Shown in pieces: positions 7,938 through 15,762 of a stretch of DNA of 61,387 bases. The DNA comes from Oscillospiraceae bacterium. GTDB taxonomy: Bacteria; Bacillota; Clostridia; Oscillospirales; Oscillospiraceae. The number at the start of each line of letters is the position of its first letter. Positions within the stretch are counted from its first letter, which is position 1. Location: positions 1 through 61,387 of the forward strand of contig CACXMX010000006.1 of assembly GCA_902768805.1 (NCBI GenBank), written 5' to 3'. The translations under genes and the position numbers were made by a program. A model generated the notes under the pieces. It did no database searches, had not been told where the DNA came from, and was given only the letters and a program-made list of their open reading frames with translations.

Positions 7938-10031
7938 TTACGGGCCGATCTGTGTCTGCAGACATCTTCTCCCGGTAAGCTTTTCCGTTTTCGGATCGGG
8001 CTGACCGAAGGACGCGTATACGCGCCAGGGCCCGATGCCGGGGCGCCGGCGCCCGTCGCCGCTCACCGCGGTAAACGCCCTCGGGTCCAGGGGTATCGTC
8101 AGTTCTCTGCGTTCGCCGGCTTCCAGGCGAACGCGAAGAAAGCCGCTCAGAACGGGATTCACCGGAGCGTCGGGAGAGCCCATATCCCGAGTATACACTT
8201 CCACGACCTCCTCCGCGGGGAACGCGCTGCGGTTGGCGATCGAAACCACCGCCCGCGTCCGATCGGCCAGAAGATCGCACAGGGACATTTGCGCGTAGCT
8301 CAGTCCGTACCCGAAGGGATAAAGCGGCTCTCCGGTATAGTTTTTATATGTGCGGCCGCGCATGGAGTAGTCCGTGAAGGCGGGGAGCTCCTCAAGCGCC
8401 TCGTTCCGGTAGAAGGTGACGGGCAGTTTTCCCGAGGGTGATTCTGCTCCGAAAAGCAGCTCCGCCACGGCCCGGCCTCCACGGGGGCCGGGATACCAGG
8501 CCAGAAACACCGCGTCGGCGCGCTCGTGCGCTTCGGAGACATCCATGGAGCTGCCGCCCATGAGGATCACCACGGTGGGCTTACCCACATCAAGAACGGC
8601 CGAGAGGAGCGCGCGCTGGGATTCGGGCAGCAGGAGGTCCGGCTTGTCGCCGGAGCCGTCGGCGGCGCTCTCGTCAGGCTCTTCGCCCTCGAGCCGTTCG
8701 TCGTAGCCGAGCACCAATATCACCGTATCGCTCGCGTCGGCGACGGCCAGCGCCTCCGCCATGCGGTCTCCCGGCCGGGCCAGACGGTCCGTCCTGTCGG
8801 CGAACAGAGCACAGCCCTCGGAGTACAGGACCCTGCCCCGACCGGCAAGATGATCCTGTATCCCCTCCAGAACGGTGATGTATCTGGAGGAGGTGCCGTA
8901 ATAATTGCCGATGAGCGAGCGGCGGCTGTCGGCATTGGGGCCTATGACGCCCAGGATGCCGACAGAATCGGGATCGAGGGGGAGGATCCCGTTGTTCTTG
9001 AGCAGGACGCAGCTCTCCAGCGCCGCACGGTGGGCCAGACGAAGATGCTCTTCGCACTCCACCGCCGTGATGGGGATCGCGTCATATTCGCAGCCCCCGC
9101 CCATGATCCCCAGCAGGTATCGAGCGGTGAACAGCCTTACGGCGGCCTGCGTGACTTTTTCTTCCGTGGTGAGGCCGTCGGCTACGGCGTTGAGGATGCA
9201 CTGATAGGTGCACCCGCAGTTGAGATCGCAGCCGCTGTTGAGAGCCAGCGCGGCGGACTCGCGGCCGGAGGAGGTGACCATGTGGCCCGTGTGAAAATCC
9301 CGCACCGCCCAGCAGTCGGAGACGACATGGCCCTTAAAGCCCCATTTTTCCCGGAGCGTGTCGGCCAAAAGGGTTTTGCTGCCGCAGCACGGTTCGCCGT
9401 TGGTGCGGTTATAGGCGCCCATCACGGCCTCGACGCCCGCCCTTTTCACCAGATCCTCGAAGGCGGGGAGGTAAGTCTCCTCCAGGTCCTTCGGGGAGGC
9501 GACGGCGTTGAAGCTGTGGCGAAGCGCCTCAGGTCCGCTGTGAACGGCAAAATGCTTGGCGCAGGCGGCTGCCTTCATCGTCTTGCCGTCGCCCTGGAGC
9601 CCGCGGACGTAGGCCATGCCCATCCGGGACGTGAGATACGGGTCTTCTCCGTAGGTCTCATGGCCGCGGCCCCAGCGGGGATCGCGGAAAATGTTGATAT
9701 TCGGAGACCAGAACGTCAGACCGTGATAGATGTCTCTGTCGCCGCGGGAGGAACAGGCGTTGTATTTCGCCCGCGCTTCGGTCGCGGCGGCGTCTCCCAG
9801 AGATCTGAGCAGTTCGTCGTCAAAGGTCGCCGCCAGGGCAATAGCCTGGGGGAACCCGGTGGCGGTTCCGCCGCGGGCCACTCCGTGCAAAGCCTCGTTC
9901 CACCAGTTGTAGGCGGGGACGCCCAGCCGCTCGATGGCCGGGGAATCATACAGAAGCTGCGAGGCCTTTTCCTCGAGCGTCATCCGGCCCACAAGGGCGC
10001 GGGCTTTTCTTTCGGCGGCGGCTCTGTCCAT
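7938..10031 (-). CDS. Glycoside hydrolase family 3 (beta-xylosidase/beta-glucosidase type)
   Basis: 697 residues. The N-terminal GH3 barrel carries NWWNEALHGVA, KHFAVHSGPE and GHVVSDCWAVRDFH, where D239 is the expected nucleophile. The middle alpha/beta sandwich (LGVIGPNAD, VILVLGYDE, LPESQRALL) and a C-terminal fibronectin-III-like domain follow. NEALHGVA is typical of the xylosidase/arabinosidase branch. No signal peptide is present, so it probably acts in the cytoplasm on imported oligosaccharides. It is the first gene of the operon with xylulokinase and the isomerase, consistent with pentose glycoside use. A promoter (TTGACG, 17 nt, TATAAT) lies about 50 nt upstream. No sugar transporter is nearby. 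Confidence 0.92.
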   Translation of the reverse strand: MDRAAAERKARALVGRMTLEEKASQLLYDSPAIERLGVPAYNWWNEALHGVARGGTATGFPQAIALAATFDDELLRSLGDAAATEARAKYNACSSRGDRDIYHGLTFWSPNINIFRDPRWGRGHETYGEDPYLTSRMGMAYVRGLQGDGKTMKAAACAKHFAVHSGPEALRHSFNAVASPKDLEETYLPAFEDLVKRAGVEAVMGAYNRTNGEPCCGSKTLLADTLREKWGFKGHVVSDCWAVRDFHTGHMVTSSGRESAALALNSGCDLNCGCTYQCILNAVADGLTTEEKVTQAAVRLFTARYLLGIMGGGCEYDAIPITAVECEEHLRLAHRAALESCVLLKNNGILPLDPDSVGILGVIGPNADSRRSLIGNYYGTSSRYITVLEGIQDHLAGRGRVLYSEGCALFADRTDRLARPGDRMAEALAVADASDTVILVLGYDERLEGEEPDESAADGSGDKPDLLLPESQRALLSAVLDVGKPTVVILMGGSSMDVSEAHERADAVFLAWYPGPRGGRAVAELLFGAESPSGKLPVTFYRNEALEELPAFTDYSMRGRTYKNYTGEPLYPFGYGLSYAQMSLCDLLADRTRAVVSIANRSAFPAEEVVEVYTRDMGSPDAPVNPVLSGFLRVRLEAGERRELTIPLDPRAFTAVSGDGRRRPGIGPWRVYASFGQPDPKTEKLTGRRCLQTQIGP

Positions 10032-10076
10032 GATCTCCCTCCGATCCCGAAAAGATATCGTTTTATTTACCCTTAA

Positions 10077-10105
10077 ATTATAGCTTTACACCGGCAGACC
10101 GTCAA
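10077..10105 (-). promoter_or_regulatory. Sigma-70-type promoter of the GH3-xylB-isomerase operon
   Basis: Read on minus: TTGACG (10105-10100), a 17-nt spacer and TATAAT (10082-10077), about 45 nt before the GH3 start. Confidence 0.75.
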
Positions 10106-10144
10106 TATCAGTCCCGGCGGCAGAGCCGGTACGGCAACAGAGTC

Positions 10145-10223
10145 TGCATAAAAACGGGCTTTTGAAAAGGGCTGTTTTTATGCACGGCGGACCTGTTTTT
10201 TTGACACCGGATTATTCTATAAT
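10145..10223 (+). promoter_or_regulatory. Dyad operator and promoter of the solitary UroD-family gene
   Basis: A perfect 11-bp inverted repeat (TGCATAAAAAC at 10145-10155, mirrored at 10174-10184) surrounds a CTTTTGAAAAG core. It is followed 10 nt after TTATGC by TGTTTT (10194-10199), 18 nt, and TATAAT (10218-10223). The geometry matches the elements upstream of the UroD array at 38-42 kb, where the half-sites are GCACAA and TTGTGC. This suggests one regulator for all of them. Confidence 0.6.
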
Positions 10224-10293
10224 AACCATGGAAAAATCCATCGCATGTTATTTGTAAAATTATATTTTAGGTATATGTAAAGGAGGAGACCCA

Positions 10294-11325
10294 ATGCCAA
10301 AGCTCAATCAGAAACAGAATCTGCTGCGCATGATCGACGGACAGATGCCCGAATATGTGCCCATCAACTCCATGATGGACCGGAGCAAACCGCCTCTGTT
10401 CGCCGGCGGCATGATGTTTAACCCCGGGATCCTGGGCGATTTCCGCGGCCCCAACGGCGGCTACGACCCCTGGGGCGTCCACTATACCGTCGAGTCCTCC
10501 GCAGGTGTGGTCGCCTCGATCCCCGAGCCCGGCAACTTCATTCTGGAAGACGTCACAAAATGGGAAGAGGTCATCAAGGTCCCCGAGCACTTCAAGGACT
10601 GGGACTGGGAGCGCGCCTCCAAGGCTGAACTGGCGCAGATCCCCTACGACCCTGAGCAGAGCATTTTCGTGGCCAAGGGCTGGGACGATTTCTTCCAGCA
10701 GTTCATCGGCATGATGGGCTTTACCGAGGGCCTGTGCGCGCTGTACGACGAGCCCGAGGCAGTCCACGCGCTGCTGGACTTCATGTGCGACACGGTCATC
10801 GACATCACCAAGAATGTCCTCTACTACTACAAGCCCGAGGCCTACTACCTGCTGGACGACTCCGCCGCCAAGCTGACCCCGTTCGTGGGCCGCGAGATGT
10901 TTGAGGAGTTCTTCGTGCCCCGCTACAAGAGGACGCTGGACCTGGTGCGCGACGCGGGCATCCCCGTGCTCTACCATAACTGCGGACGCTGCGAGGATCT
11001 GCTGCCGCCCATGGTGCGCCTGGGCGTCAAGATCTGGGACCCCGCGCAGGTCGAGAACGATCTGACGGAGGTCAAGAACCGCTTCGGCCGTCAGCTCATC
11101 ATCAACGGCGGCTTCGAATTCAAGCCCCGCGATATCGAAGCGGTCACCGAAGAGGAGGCCCGCGAGGTCGTGCGCGATCACTTTGAGCGTCTGGCCCCCA
11201 ACGGCGGCTGGATCTTCGGCGGCATGGTCCAGAGCCTGGACTTCATGAATCCGAAGGTACAGCAGATCAACGCCTGGATCAAGGACGAGGCCGAGAAGCT
11301 CAGCGTGGAGTTCTACAAGCACTGA
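10294..11325 (+). CDS. UroD-family (MtaA/CmuA-type) protein
   Basis: 343 residues of the uroporphyrinogen decarboxylase superfamily, resembling the cobalamin methyltransferase branch (MtaA, MtbA, CmuA) more than heme-pathway HemE. The zinc-type HxC motif is H228-N-C230-G, after a strand ending in GIPVLY. Other shared segments are PEPGNFILED, FTEGLCALYD and YKPEAYYLLDDSAAK. A third cysteine ligand expected near the C-terminus is absent (GGWIFGGM). It is most like the genes at 42460 and 43575. It stands alone, with its own promoter and a perfect terminator. No corrinoid-binding protein is nearby, so the methyl carrier and substrate remain unknown. A strong AAAGGAGG site precedes the start. Confidence 0.85.
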   Translation: MPKLNQKQNLLRMIDGQMPEYVPINSMMDRSKPPLFAGGMMFNPGILGDFRGPNGGYDPWGVHYTVESSAGVVASIPEPGNFILEDVTKWEEVIKVPEHFKDWDWERASKAELAQIPYDPEQSIFVAKGWDDFFQQFIGMMGFTEGLCALYDEPEAVHALLDFMCDTVIDITKNVLYYYKPEAYYLLDDSAAKLTPFVGREMFEEFFVPRYKRTLDLVRDAGIPVLYHNCGRCEDLLPPMVRLGVKIWDPAQVENDLTEVKNRFGRQLIINGGFEFKPRDIEAVTEEEAREVVRDHFERLAPNGGWIFGGMVQSLDFMNPKVQQINAWIKDEAEKLSVEFYKH

Positions 11326-11336
11326 TAACCGAAAAC

Positions 11337-11368
11337 AAAAAACGGAAGGCGAAAGCCTTCCGTTTTTT
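11337..11368. terminator. Bidirectional rho-independent terminator
   Basis: Perfect 14-bp stem (11337-11350 and 11355-11368) with a GAAA tetraloop and T-tract. It sits between the UroD-family gene and the convergent amidohydrolase. Confidence 0.93.
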
Positions 11369-11393
11369 TTGTTAACCGAGCAGAAGTGCCGGT

Positions 11394-12659
11394 TCAATCC
11401 TTTGTCAGCCGGTCAGCCGAGATCTGGGCCCGGCGGTAGATCTCCTCTGGCTTGTCGCCCACAAAGAACTCACCGTTCTCGTAGAGCACCTTTCCGCCAA
11501 CCATCGTCAGGCGGACATTGGTGTTCGAGCCGCTGTAGACCAGGTTTTTCACCGTGTTGTGCACAGGATACATGTTCGGCTGGTCGAGATCGATCACGAC
11601 CAGATCCGCCAGCCGGCCGGGAGCGAGACAGTCCGCCTCCAGCCCCATGGCGCCGGCGCCTCCGGAGCAGGCCATGCGCAGCACCTCGGCGGCGTCGCCG
11701 ACGGCGGCGTCCCGGAACTGCAGCTTCTGGAGGACGATGGCGAGGTACATCTCGCGGAACATGTTCAGGGCGTTGTTGGAGGCGGGACCGTCGGTCCCGA
11801 GAGCCAGGTTGATGCCCAGGCTCTGCATCTCGGTGATGGGAGCCACGCCGCTGGCCAGCTTGGCGTTGGAGCCGGGGCAGTTGACGACCCAAAGCCCGCG
11901 CCGGGAGAAGATCTCCAGATCGGCTTCGGTCATATGCACGCAGTGGAAGCCGCCGCCGCCGTTTTCGAACAGCCCGAACTCTTCAAAGAGAGCCGTGGGC
12001 GTCAGCCCATGGCGTTCGATGCACTCGGCGACTTCGGAGCGGGTCTCGGAATTGTGGGCATAAAAGGGCTTGCCGGTCCGGCCGATCAGGCCCTTCATGT
12101 AGGCGAGCAGATCGGTGCTGGCCGTATATTCGGCGTGTATGCCGGGAATATAGGAGATCAGCGGGCCCATGGAGTTGAATTTCTCGCAGTCGGAATCGCC
12201 GACGCTCCAGTCGTCTCCGGCGGAGAGAGCGCCGCATAGGACCATCCGGTAGCCGCAGTCGAGAGAGGCCTGCGCGAAGGCCTCGCGTTTATAGTACATG
12301 TCAAAGGCGGATGTGATGCCTCCGGCGAGGTATTCCAGGATGGCCAGCCGGGTCAGGTCATACACGTCGTCGGGCGTCAGCCTGGCCTCCAGCGGAAAGA
12401 TCTTGTCAAACAGCCATCTCTGCAGCGGCAGATCGTCGGCAAAGGAGCGGACGAAGGTCATGGCGCTGTGGGCATGGGCGTTTTTGAAGCCGGGCATGAT
12501 CAGATCGCCTTTCAGATCGATCTCCCGGTCGAACACGGGACGCTCCTGTTTTGCCGGGCCGACATAGCTTATCCTGTCTCCGTCGGTCCAGACCTCTCCG
12601 TCGGTAATGTCCATGCTTCCGTTCATGGACAGGACTTTGCCGTTGAAAAAGCGGATCAT
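11394..12659 (-). CDS. Amidohydrolase, MTA/SAH deaminase-like (MtaD/SsnA type)
   Basis: 421 residues. Metal and active-site motifs of the TRZ/ATZ amidohydrolase branch are clear: GFKNAHAHSAMTF (HxH), HCVHMTEADL, NCPGSNAKLASGVAP and LGTDGPASNNALNMF. Enzymes of this group deaminate 5'-methylthioadenosine, S-adenosylhomocysteine or adenosine. The start codon overlaps the stop of the purine nucleoside phosphorylase gene by four bases (ATGA), so the two are translationally coupled. Together they suggest conversion of an adenosine-type nucleoside to the inosine form and then phosphorolysis. Guanine-deaminase or chlorohydrolase-type activity cannot be excluded. The length is normal for the family (~420-440). 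Confidence 0.87.
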   Translation of the reverse strand: MIRFFNGKVLSMNGSMDITDGEVWTDGDRISYVGPAKQERPVFDREIDLKGDLIMPGFKNAHAHSAMTFVRSFADDLPLQRWLFDKIFPLEARLTPDDVYDLTRLAILEYLAGGITSAFDMYYKREAFAQASLDCGYRMVLCGALSAGDDWSVGDSDCEKFNSMGPLISYIPGIHAEYTASTDLLAYMKGLIGRTGKPFYAHNSETRSEVAECIERHGLTPTALFEEFGLFENGGGGFHCVHMTEADLEIFSRRGLWVVNCPGSNAKLASGVAPITEMQSLGINLALGTDGPASNNALNMFREMYLAIVLQKLQFRDAAVGDAAEVLRMACSGGAGAMGLEADCLAPGRLADLVVIDLDQPNMYPVHNTVKNLVYSGSNTNVRLTMVGGKVLYENGEFFVGDKPEEIYRRAQISADRLTKD

Positions 12660-13495
12660 GCTTCTTCCTCCTCATGCATGGCCGCTATGGAATCCCATAG
12701 CAGAGCCTGAAATTTCGGAGCCGCGGCAGCCCCGGCGGCGATCACTTCCTCACCGGAAAGAGGTGTGGGAGAAAGGCCCGCCGCCAGATTGGCTACGCAG
12801 CTAACGCCCGCGACACGCATCCCGGCATGGCGGGCGGCAATGACCTCAACCACTGTGGACATCCCCACCGCGTCGGCTCCCATCCGGGAGAGCATGCGGA
12901 TCTCGGCGGGCGTCTCGAAACTGGGACCTGTCAGCTGGACATAGACCCCTTCCTTAAGATCGATCCCGTTCCGGTCCGCGGCGCCTTTTACGATCCCGCG
13001 CAGGTCCCTGTCGTAAACCTCGGACATATCCGGGAAACGCGGCCCGACCTCGTCCGGATTGGGACCGATCAGGGGGTTGGGAACAAAACAGGATATATGG
13101 TCGGTGAGCAGCATCAGATTGCCCGCCTCAAGATCGGGCCGCATTCCGCCCGAGGCATTGGTGACAAAGAGGATCTTCGCGCCCAGCGCCGCCATCAGCC
13201 GGACAGGGAGCACCACATCCGAGACATCATAGCCCTCGTAGAGATGGACGCGGCCCTGCATGACCGCCACGGGCGTATCCTCCACATAACCGAAGACGAA
13301 CCGCCCGGCGTGGCCCGGCGCGGTTGAGAGAGGAAATCCGGGGATCATGGAGTAAGGCACTTCGGCGACGCGGCGAACCATATCCCCGAACGCGCCAAGG
13401 CCCGAGCCGAGGATCACGCCCACCTCCGGGACAAAACCGGAGATCTCTCTCACGGCGGCCAGACAGCCGCGGATCCGTTCCGTTTCCGGATTCAT
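12656..13495 (-). CDS. punA: Purine nucleoside phosphorylase
   Basis: 279 residues, matching the trimeric PNP (PunA/DeoD type II) family that cleaves inosine and guanosine with phosphate. Motifs: VGVILGSGLGAFGD (phosphate site), GRVHLYEGYD, VTNASGGM, GPSFETPAEIRML and DAVGMSTVVEVIAARH with the conserved purine-site region. I chose the ATG at 13495. An in-frame GTG lies at 13507, but the AAGGTG ribosome site is better spaced for the ATG. It is the first gene of a two-gene unit with the amidohydrolase. No signal peptide; cytoplasmic. Confidence 0.93.
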   Translation of the reverse strand: MNPETERIRGCLAAVREISGFVPEVGVILGSGLGAFGDMVRRVAEVPYSMIPGFPLSTAPGHAGRFVFGYVEDTPVAVMQGRVHLYEGYDVSDVVLPVRLMAALGAKILFVTNASGGMRPDLEAGNLMLLTDHISCFVPNPLIGPNPDEVGPRFPDMSEVYDRDLRGIVKGAADRNGIDLKEGVYVQLTGPSFETPAEIRMLSRMGADAVGMSTVVEVIAARHAGMRVAGVSCVANLAAGLSPTPLSGEEVIAAGAAAAPKFQALLWDSIAAMHEEEEA

Positions 13496-13580
13496 ACTTA
13501 CGATCACACCTTTTCCGAAATACTCTCGGACCTATAATACATAACTTTCCCGCGAAAAGCAAACCGATGTTGGGGAAAAG

Positions 13581-13618
13581 CAGACGTTTTGCCGCGGGTG
13601 CCCGCGGCAAAACGTCTG
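13581..13618 (-). terminator. Terminator after the VOC gene
   Basis: Perfect 18-bp inverted repeat (13581-13598 and 13601-13618) with almost no loop. On minus it is followed by CTTTTCC. It closes the alaX-ybaK-VOC operon. Confidence 0.8.
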
Positions 13619-13649
13619 TGAATGAGCGGGCGGCGAAGCCGGGACCGGC

Positions 13650-13997
13650 TTACATGAACTGGACGTTCACGCCGGCGGGATCGCGGACGAAGAAGAACTT
13701 CACTCCGGGGCCCGGGGTCACCATCGGCCCGGGGACAAAGCCCTTCGCCTCCAGTTCGGCGCGGAACGCCTCGGCGTCCCCGGTGCGGAATCCCACCGAC
13801 AGAAAGGCGTTGCCCGCGTCGGCCGAAGCGGAGTTCTCGATGATCTCGATCTCGGTGTCGCCTTCCGAGTCCGAGAGGAACACCATGTTCCGACCCGGAC
13901 GTGCGTCACGGCGGATCGTCAGACCGACGATGTCGCGGTAAAAGGCGATCTCCTCCTCAAACCGGGCGGTCTGGACCGTCACATGCAGCATTTTCAT
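13650..13997 (-). CDS. VOC (glyoxalase/bleomycin-resistance fold) protein
   Basis: 115 residues with the two-repeat VOC fold: MLHVTVQTARFEEEIAFYRDIVGL at the start and VKFFFVRDPAGVNVQFM at the end. The expected metal ligands of glyoxalase I (H, E, H, E) are partly present: H5 near the N-terminus and an acidic pair in the centre. The reaction cannot be told from sequence; the fold serves glyoxalases, dioxygenases and binding proteins. It lies 21 nt after ybaK in a minus-strand operon and has a GGAGGAAACGG ribosome site. Confidence 0.85.
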   Translation of the reverse strand: MKMLHVTVQTARFEEEIAFYRDIVGLTIRRDARPGRNMVFLSDSEGDTEIEIIENSASADAGNAFLSVGFRTGDAEAFRAELEAKGFVPGPMVTPGPGVKFFFVRDPAGVNVQFM

Positions 13998-14018
13998 TTT
14001 ACCGTTTCCTCCTTTCGG

Positions 14019-14507
14019 TTATGTTTCTGTAAGATCGGCGAACCGGGCTCCGATATACTCCGCCAGCGCCTCGGGGTCGATCCCAATCTGGGCGCCTCTT
14101 CGGCCGGCGGAGCAGAAAAAGGCGTCGGTGATCAGCGCCGTCTCGTCGATAAAAGTGGGGAATGGCTTTTTCATCCCTATCGGGGAGCAGCCTCCGTGTA
14201 CGTACCCGGTCAGCGGCAGAAGATCCTTCTGGCGCAGCATGGCTATGGAGCGCGTCCCGGCGGCTCTGGCGGCCTTTTTGAGATCCAGGGAGGAATCCGA
14301 GGGGATCACAAATACAAAATGCTCGCCGGACCCGGATACCGTGACCAGGGTTTTGAACAGACACTCGGCGCTCTGGCCCAGCGCGGCGGCGACATCCGTG
14401 CCGGAGGTCAGCTCCGGGTCGTAAAAACGGGGCGTGTAAGGAATGAGCGACGCGTCCAGAAGCCGCATCACGTTGGTCTTTTCCTCGCCCTTATCCTTCT
14501 TTGCCAT
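14019..14507 (-). CDS. ybaK: Cys-tRNA(Pro)/Ser-tRNA deacylase family protein (YbaK/EbsC)
   Basis: 162 residues of the YbaK/ProX editing superfamily, which hydrolyses mischarged aminoacyl-tRNA in trans. Typical segments are TNVMRLLDASLIPY, LGQSAECLFKTLV, FVFVIPSDSSLDLKKAARA and LTGYVHGGCSPIGMKKPFPTF, the last holding the conserved GCSP(I/F)GxKK motif. Its start overlaps the end of the AlaX-like gene by 17 bp, so the two editing factors are co-expressed. Length is usual for the family (~155-165). Confidence 0.92.
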   Translation of the reverse strand: MAKKDKGEEKTNVMRLLDASLIPYTPRFYDPELTSGTDVAAALGQSAECLFKTLVTVSGSGEHFVFVIPSDSSLDLKKAARAAGTRSIAMLRQKDLLPLTGYVHGGCSPIGMKKPFPTFIDETALITDAFFCSAGRRGAQIGIDPEALAEYIGARFADLTET

Positions 14508-15648
14508 ATACCAGATCCTCGATCTCTTTCCGGGAGGTGTTCACGCTGCCCTGGATCATGGAGGGCCCGCCTCCGCCCCTTCCGCGCAATGCGGCGTTGA
14601 AATCCCTTCCGAAAGCGCGCAGATCCGCGGTCTTTGAGGCGAGTACATAGCGCCACCGGGAGCCCTCTCCGGCAAACGCGCCGGCTATACCGGAACACTT
14701 ATCCGCCAGGGCTTCCGCCAGATCGCGCAGCGCCGCCGAGCTCGCGGCGGAGTCCTCAAAGCACAGCAGGTCCCTTTCTCCGCAGGGGAAAGAGGCGGCG
14801 CGCAGCGCCGTATACTTTTTTTCCAGCTCGGCGCAGCGCTGTTCCAGCGCGTTTCGCTGCGCGGCGAATCGCTCCGCCGCGGCCGCCGTTTCCTCTCTCG
14901 GCGCGGAAAACAGCCGGGATACGACTTCCGCGTTGGCGTGCAGCATCCGCGCGTCCGAAAGAGCGGCGCGGCCCGCCGTCATCGTCAGACGAACGCCTCC
15001 GCGGTGCCGCATGGCTGAGGTGAAGCGGATCTGGCCAACGCTGCCGGTGCTCTTTACATGGGGAGCGCAGCAGGCGCACAGATCCACTCCCGGGATCTCA
15101 ACCAGCCGGATCTCGCCCGAAAGCTCTTTTTTCTGCCGGAAAGAGAGCCCGGACAGTTCCTCCGGAGAGGGAAAGAGCGTCCGGATCGGCAGATCCCGCC
15201 AGACGGCCTCGTTGGCCAGAAACTCCAGCCGCTCGAGCTGCTCCTCATCCAGCTCCCGGTCAAAATCGATCACCGCACCGTTTTCGGTCATATGGAAGCC
15301 TACATTCTCACAGCCCCATTCGCGATGGGCCGTGCCGGATATGATGTGTTCTCCGGAGTGGACCTGCATCCGGGCGAAACGAAGCGCGGCGTCCACGCAC
15401 CCTTCCACGACCGCGCCGACGCTCAGAGGTCCGTCACACCAGTGGACGACAGTCCCCTCCCGCTCGTGCGTGTCCGTCACGCGAACACCGCCGAGGGTGC
15501 CGGCATCGCCGCCCTGACCGCCGCCCTCGGGGAAAAAGGCCGAGCGGTCGAGTACGATCTCCCAGCGGCCTTTGCCCTCGCGGCATTCGAGAACGCAGGC
15601 GTCAAAGGAGAACCGCCCGGGATCGGCATAGTAGAGTTTTTCGGTCAT
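14491..15648 (-). CDS. Alanyl-tRNA editing protein, AlaX type with DHHA1 domain
   Basis: 385 residues. The zinc site of the AlaRS editing domain is intact: H97-S-G-E-H101 and C193-C-A-P-H197. AFFPEGGGQGGD near residue 40 is the family's second-domain signature. A coiled-coil stretch (~240-285, rich in E, R, A) and a C-terminal DHHA1-like domain ending in RGRGGGGPSMIQGS follow; this is the larger AlaX class. It removes Ser or Gly from mischarged tRNA(Ala). No aminoacylation domain is present. I prefer the ATG at 15648 to an in-frame GTG at 15657 because AAGGTGAG is better spaced for it. First gene of the alaX-ybaK-VOC operon. Confidence 0.9.
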   Translation of the reverse strand: MTEKLYYADPGRFSFDACVLECREGKGRWEIVLDRSAFFPEGGGQGGDAGTLGGVRVTDTHEREGTVVHWCDGPLSVGAVVEGCVDAALRFARMQVHSGEHIISGTAHREWGCENVGFHMTENGAVIDFDRELDEEQLERLEFLANEAVWRDLPIRTLFPSPEELSGLSFRQKKELSGEIRLVEIPGVDLCACCAPHVKSTGSVGQIRFTSAMRHRGGVRLTMTAGRAALSDARMLHANAEVVSRLFSAPREETAAAAERFAAQRNALEQRCAELEKKYTALRAASFPCGERDLLCFEDSAASSAALRDLAEALADKCSGIAGAFAGEGSRWRYVLASKTADLRAFGRDFNAALRGRGGGGPSMIQGSVNTSRKEIEDLVYGKEG

Positions 15649-15677
15649 TTGTCTCACCTTACCTGTTGCTTGGATCC

Positions 15678-15707
15678 ATTATAGTACGAGGCGCGATCAT
15701 AAATCAA
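15678..15707 (-). promoter_or_regulatory. Promoter of the alaX-ybaK-VOC operon
   Basis: On minus: TTGATT (15707-15702), an 18-nt spacer and TATAAT (15683-15678). It lies almost back to back with the mutY promoter. Confidence 0.7.
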
Positions 15708-15709
15708 GG

Positions 15710-15739
15710 TTGCCAAGGGAGGCGGAAGAGCTATATAAT
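15710..15739 (+). promoter_or_regulatory. Promoter of the mutY operon
   Basis: TTGCCA (15710-15715), an 18-nt spacer and TATAAT (15734-15739), about 24 nt before the mutY start. Its -35 box is 2 nt from that of the divergent alaX promoter. Confidence 0.75.
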
Positions 15740-15762
15740 ATCGGGGTCGGAGGCATGGAAAC

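Noticed and set aside
7900..8280. N-terminal extension of xylulokinase
   Set aside because: Arginine-rich antisense-like sequence that overlaps the GH3 gene; the kinase motif starts right at the ATG at 7899.
10201..10223. TTGACA at 10201 as the -35 box for TATAAT at 10218
   Set aside because: Spacing is only 11 nt. TGTTTT at 10194 gives an 18-nt spacer and fits the array geometry.
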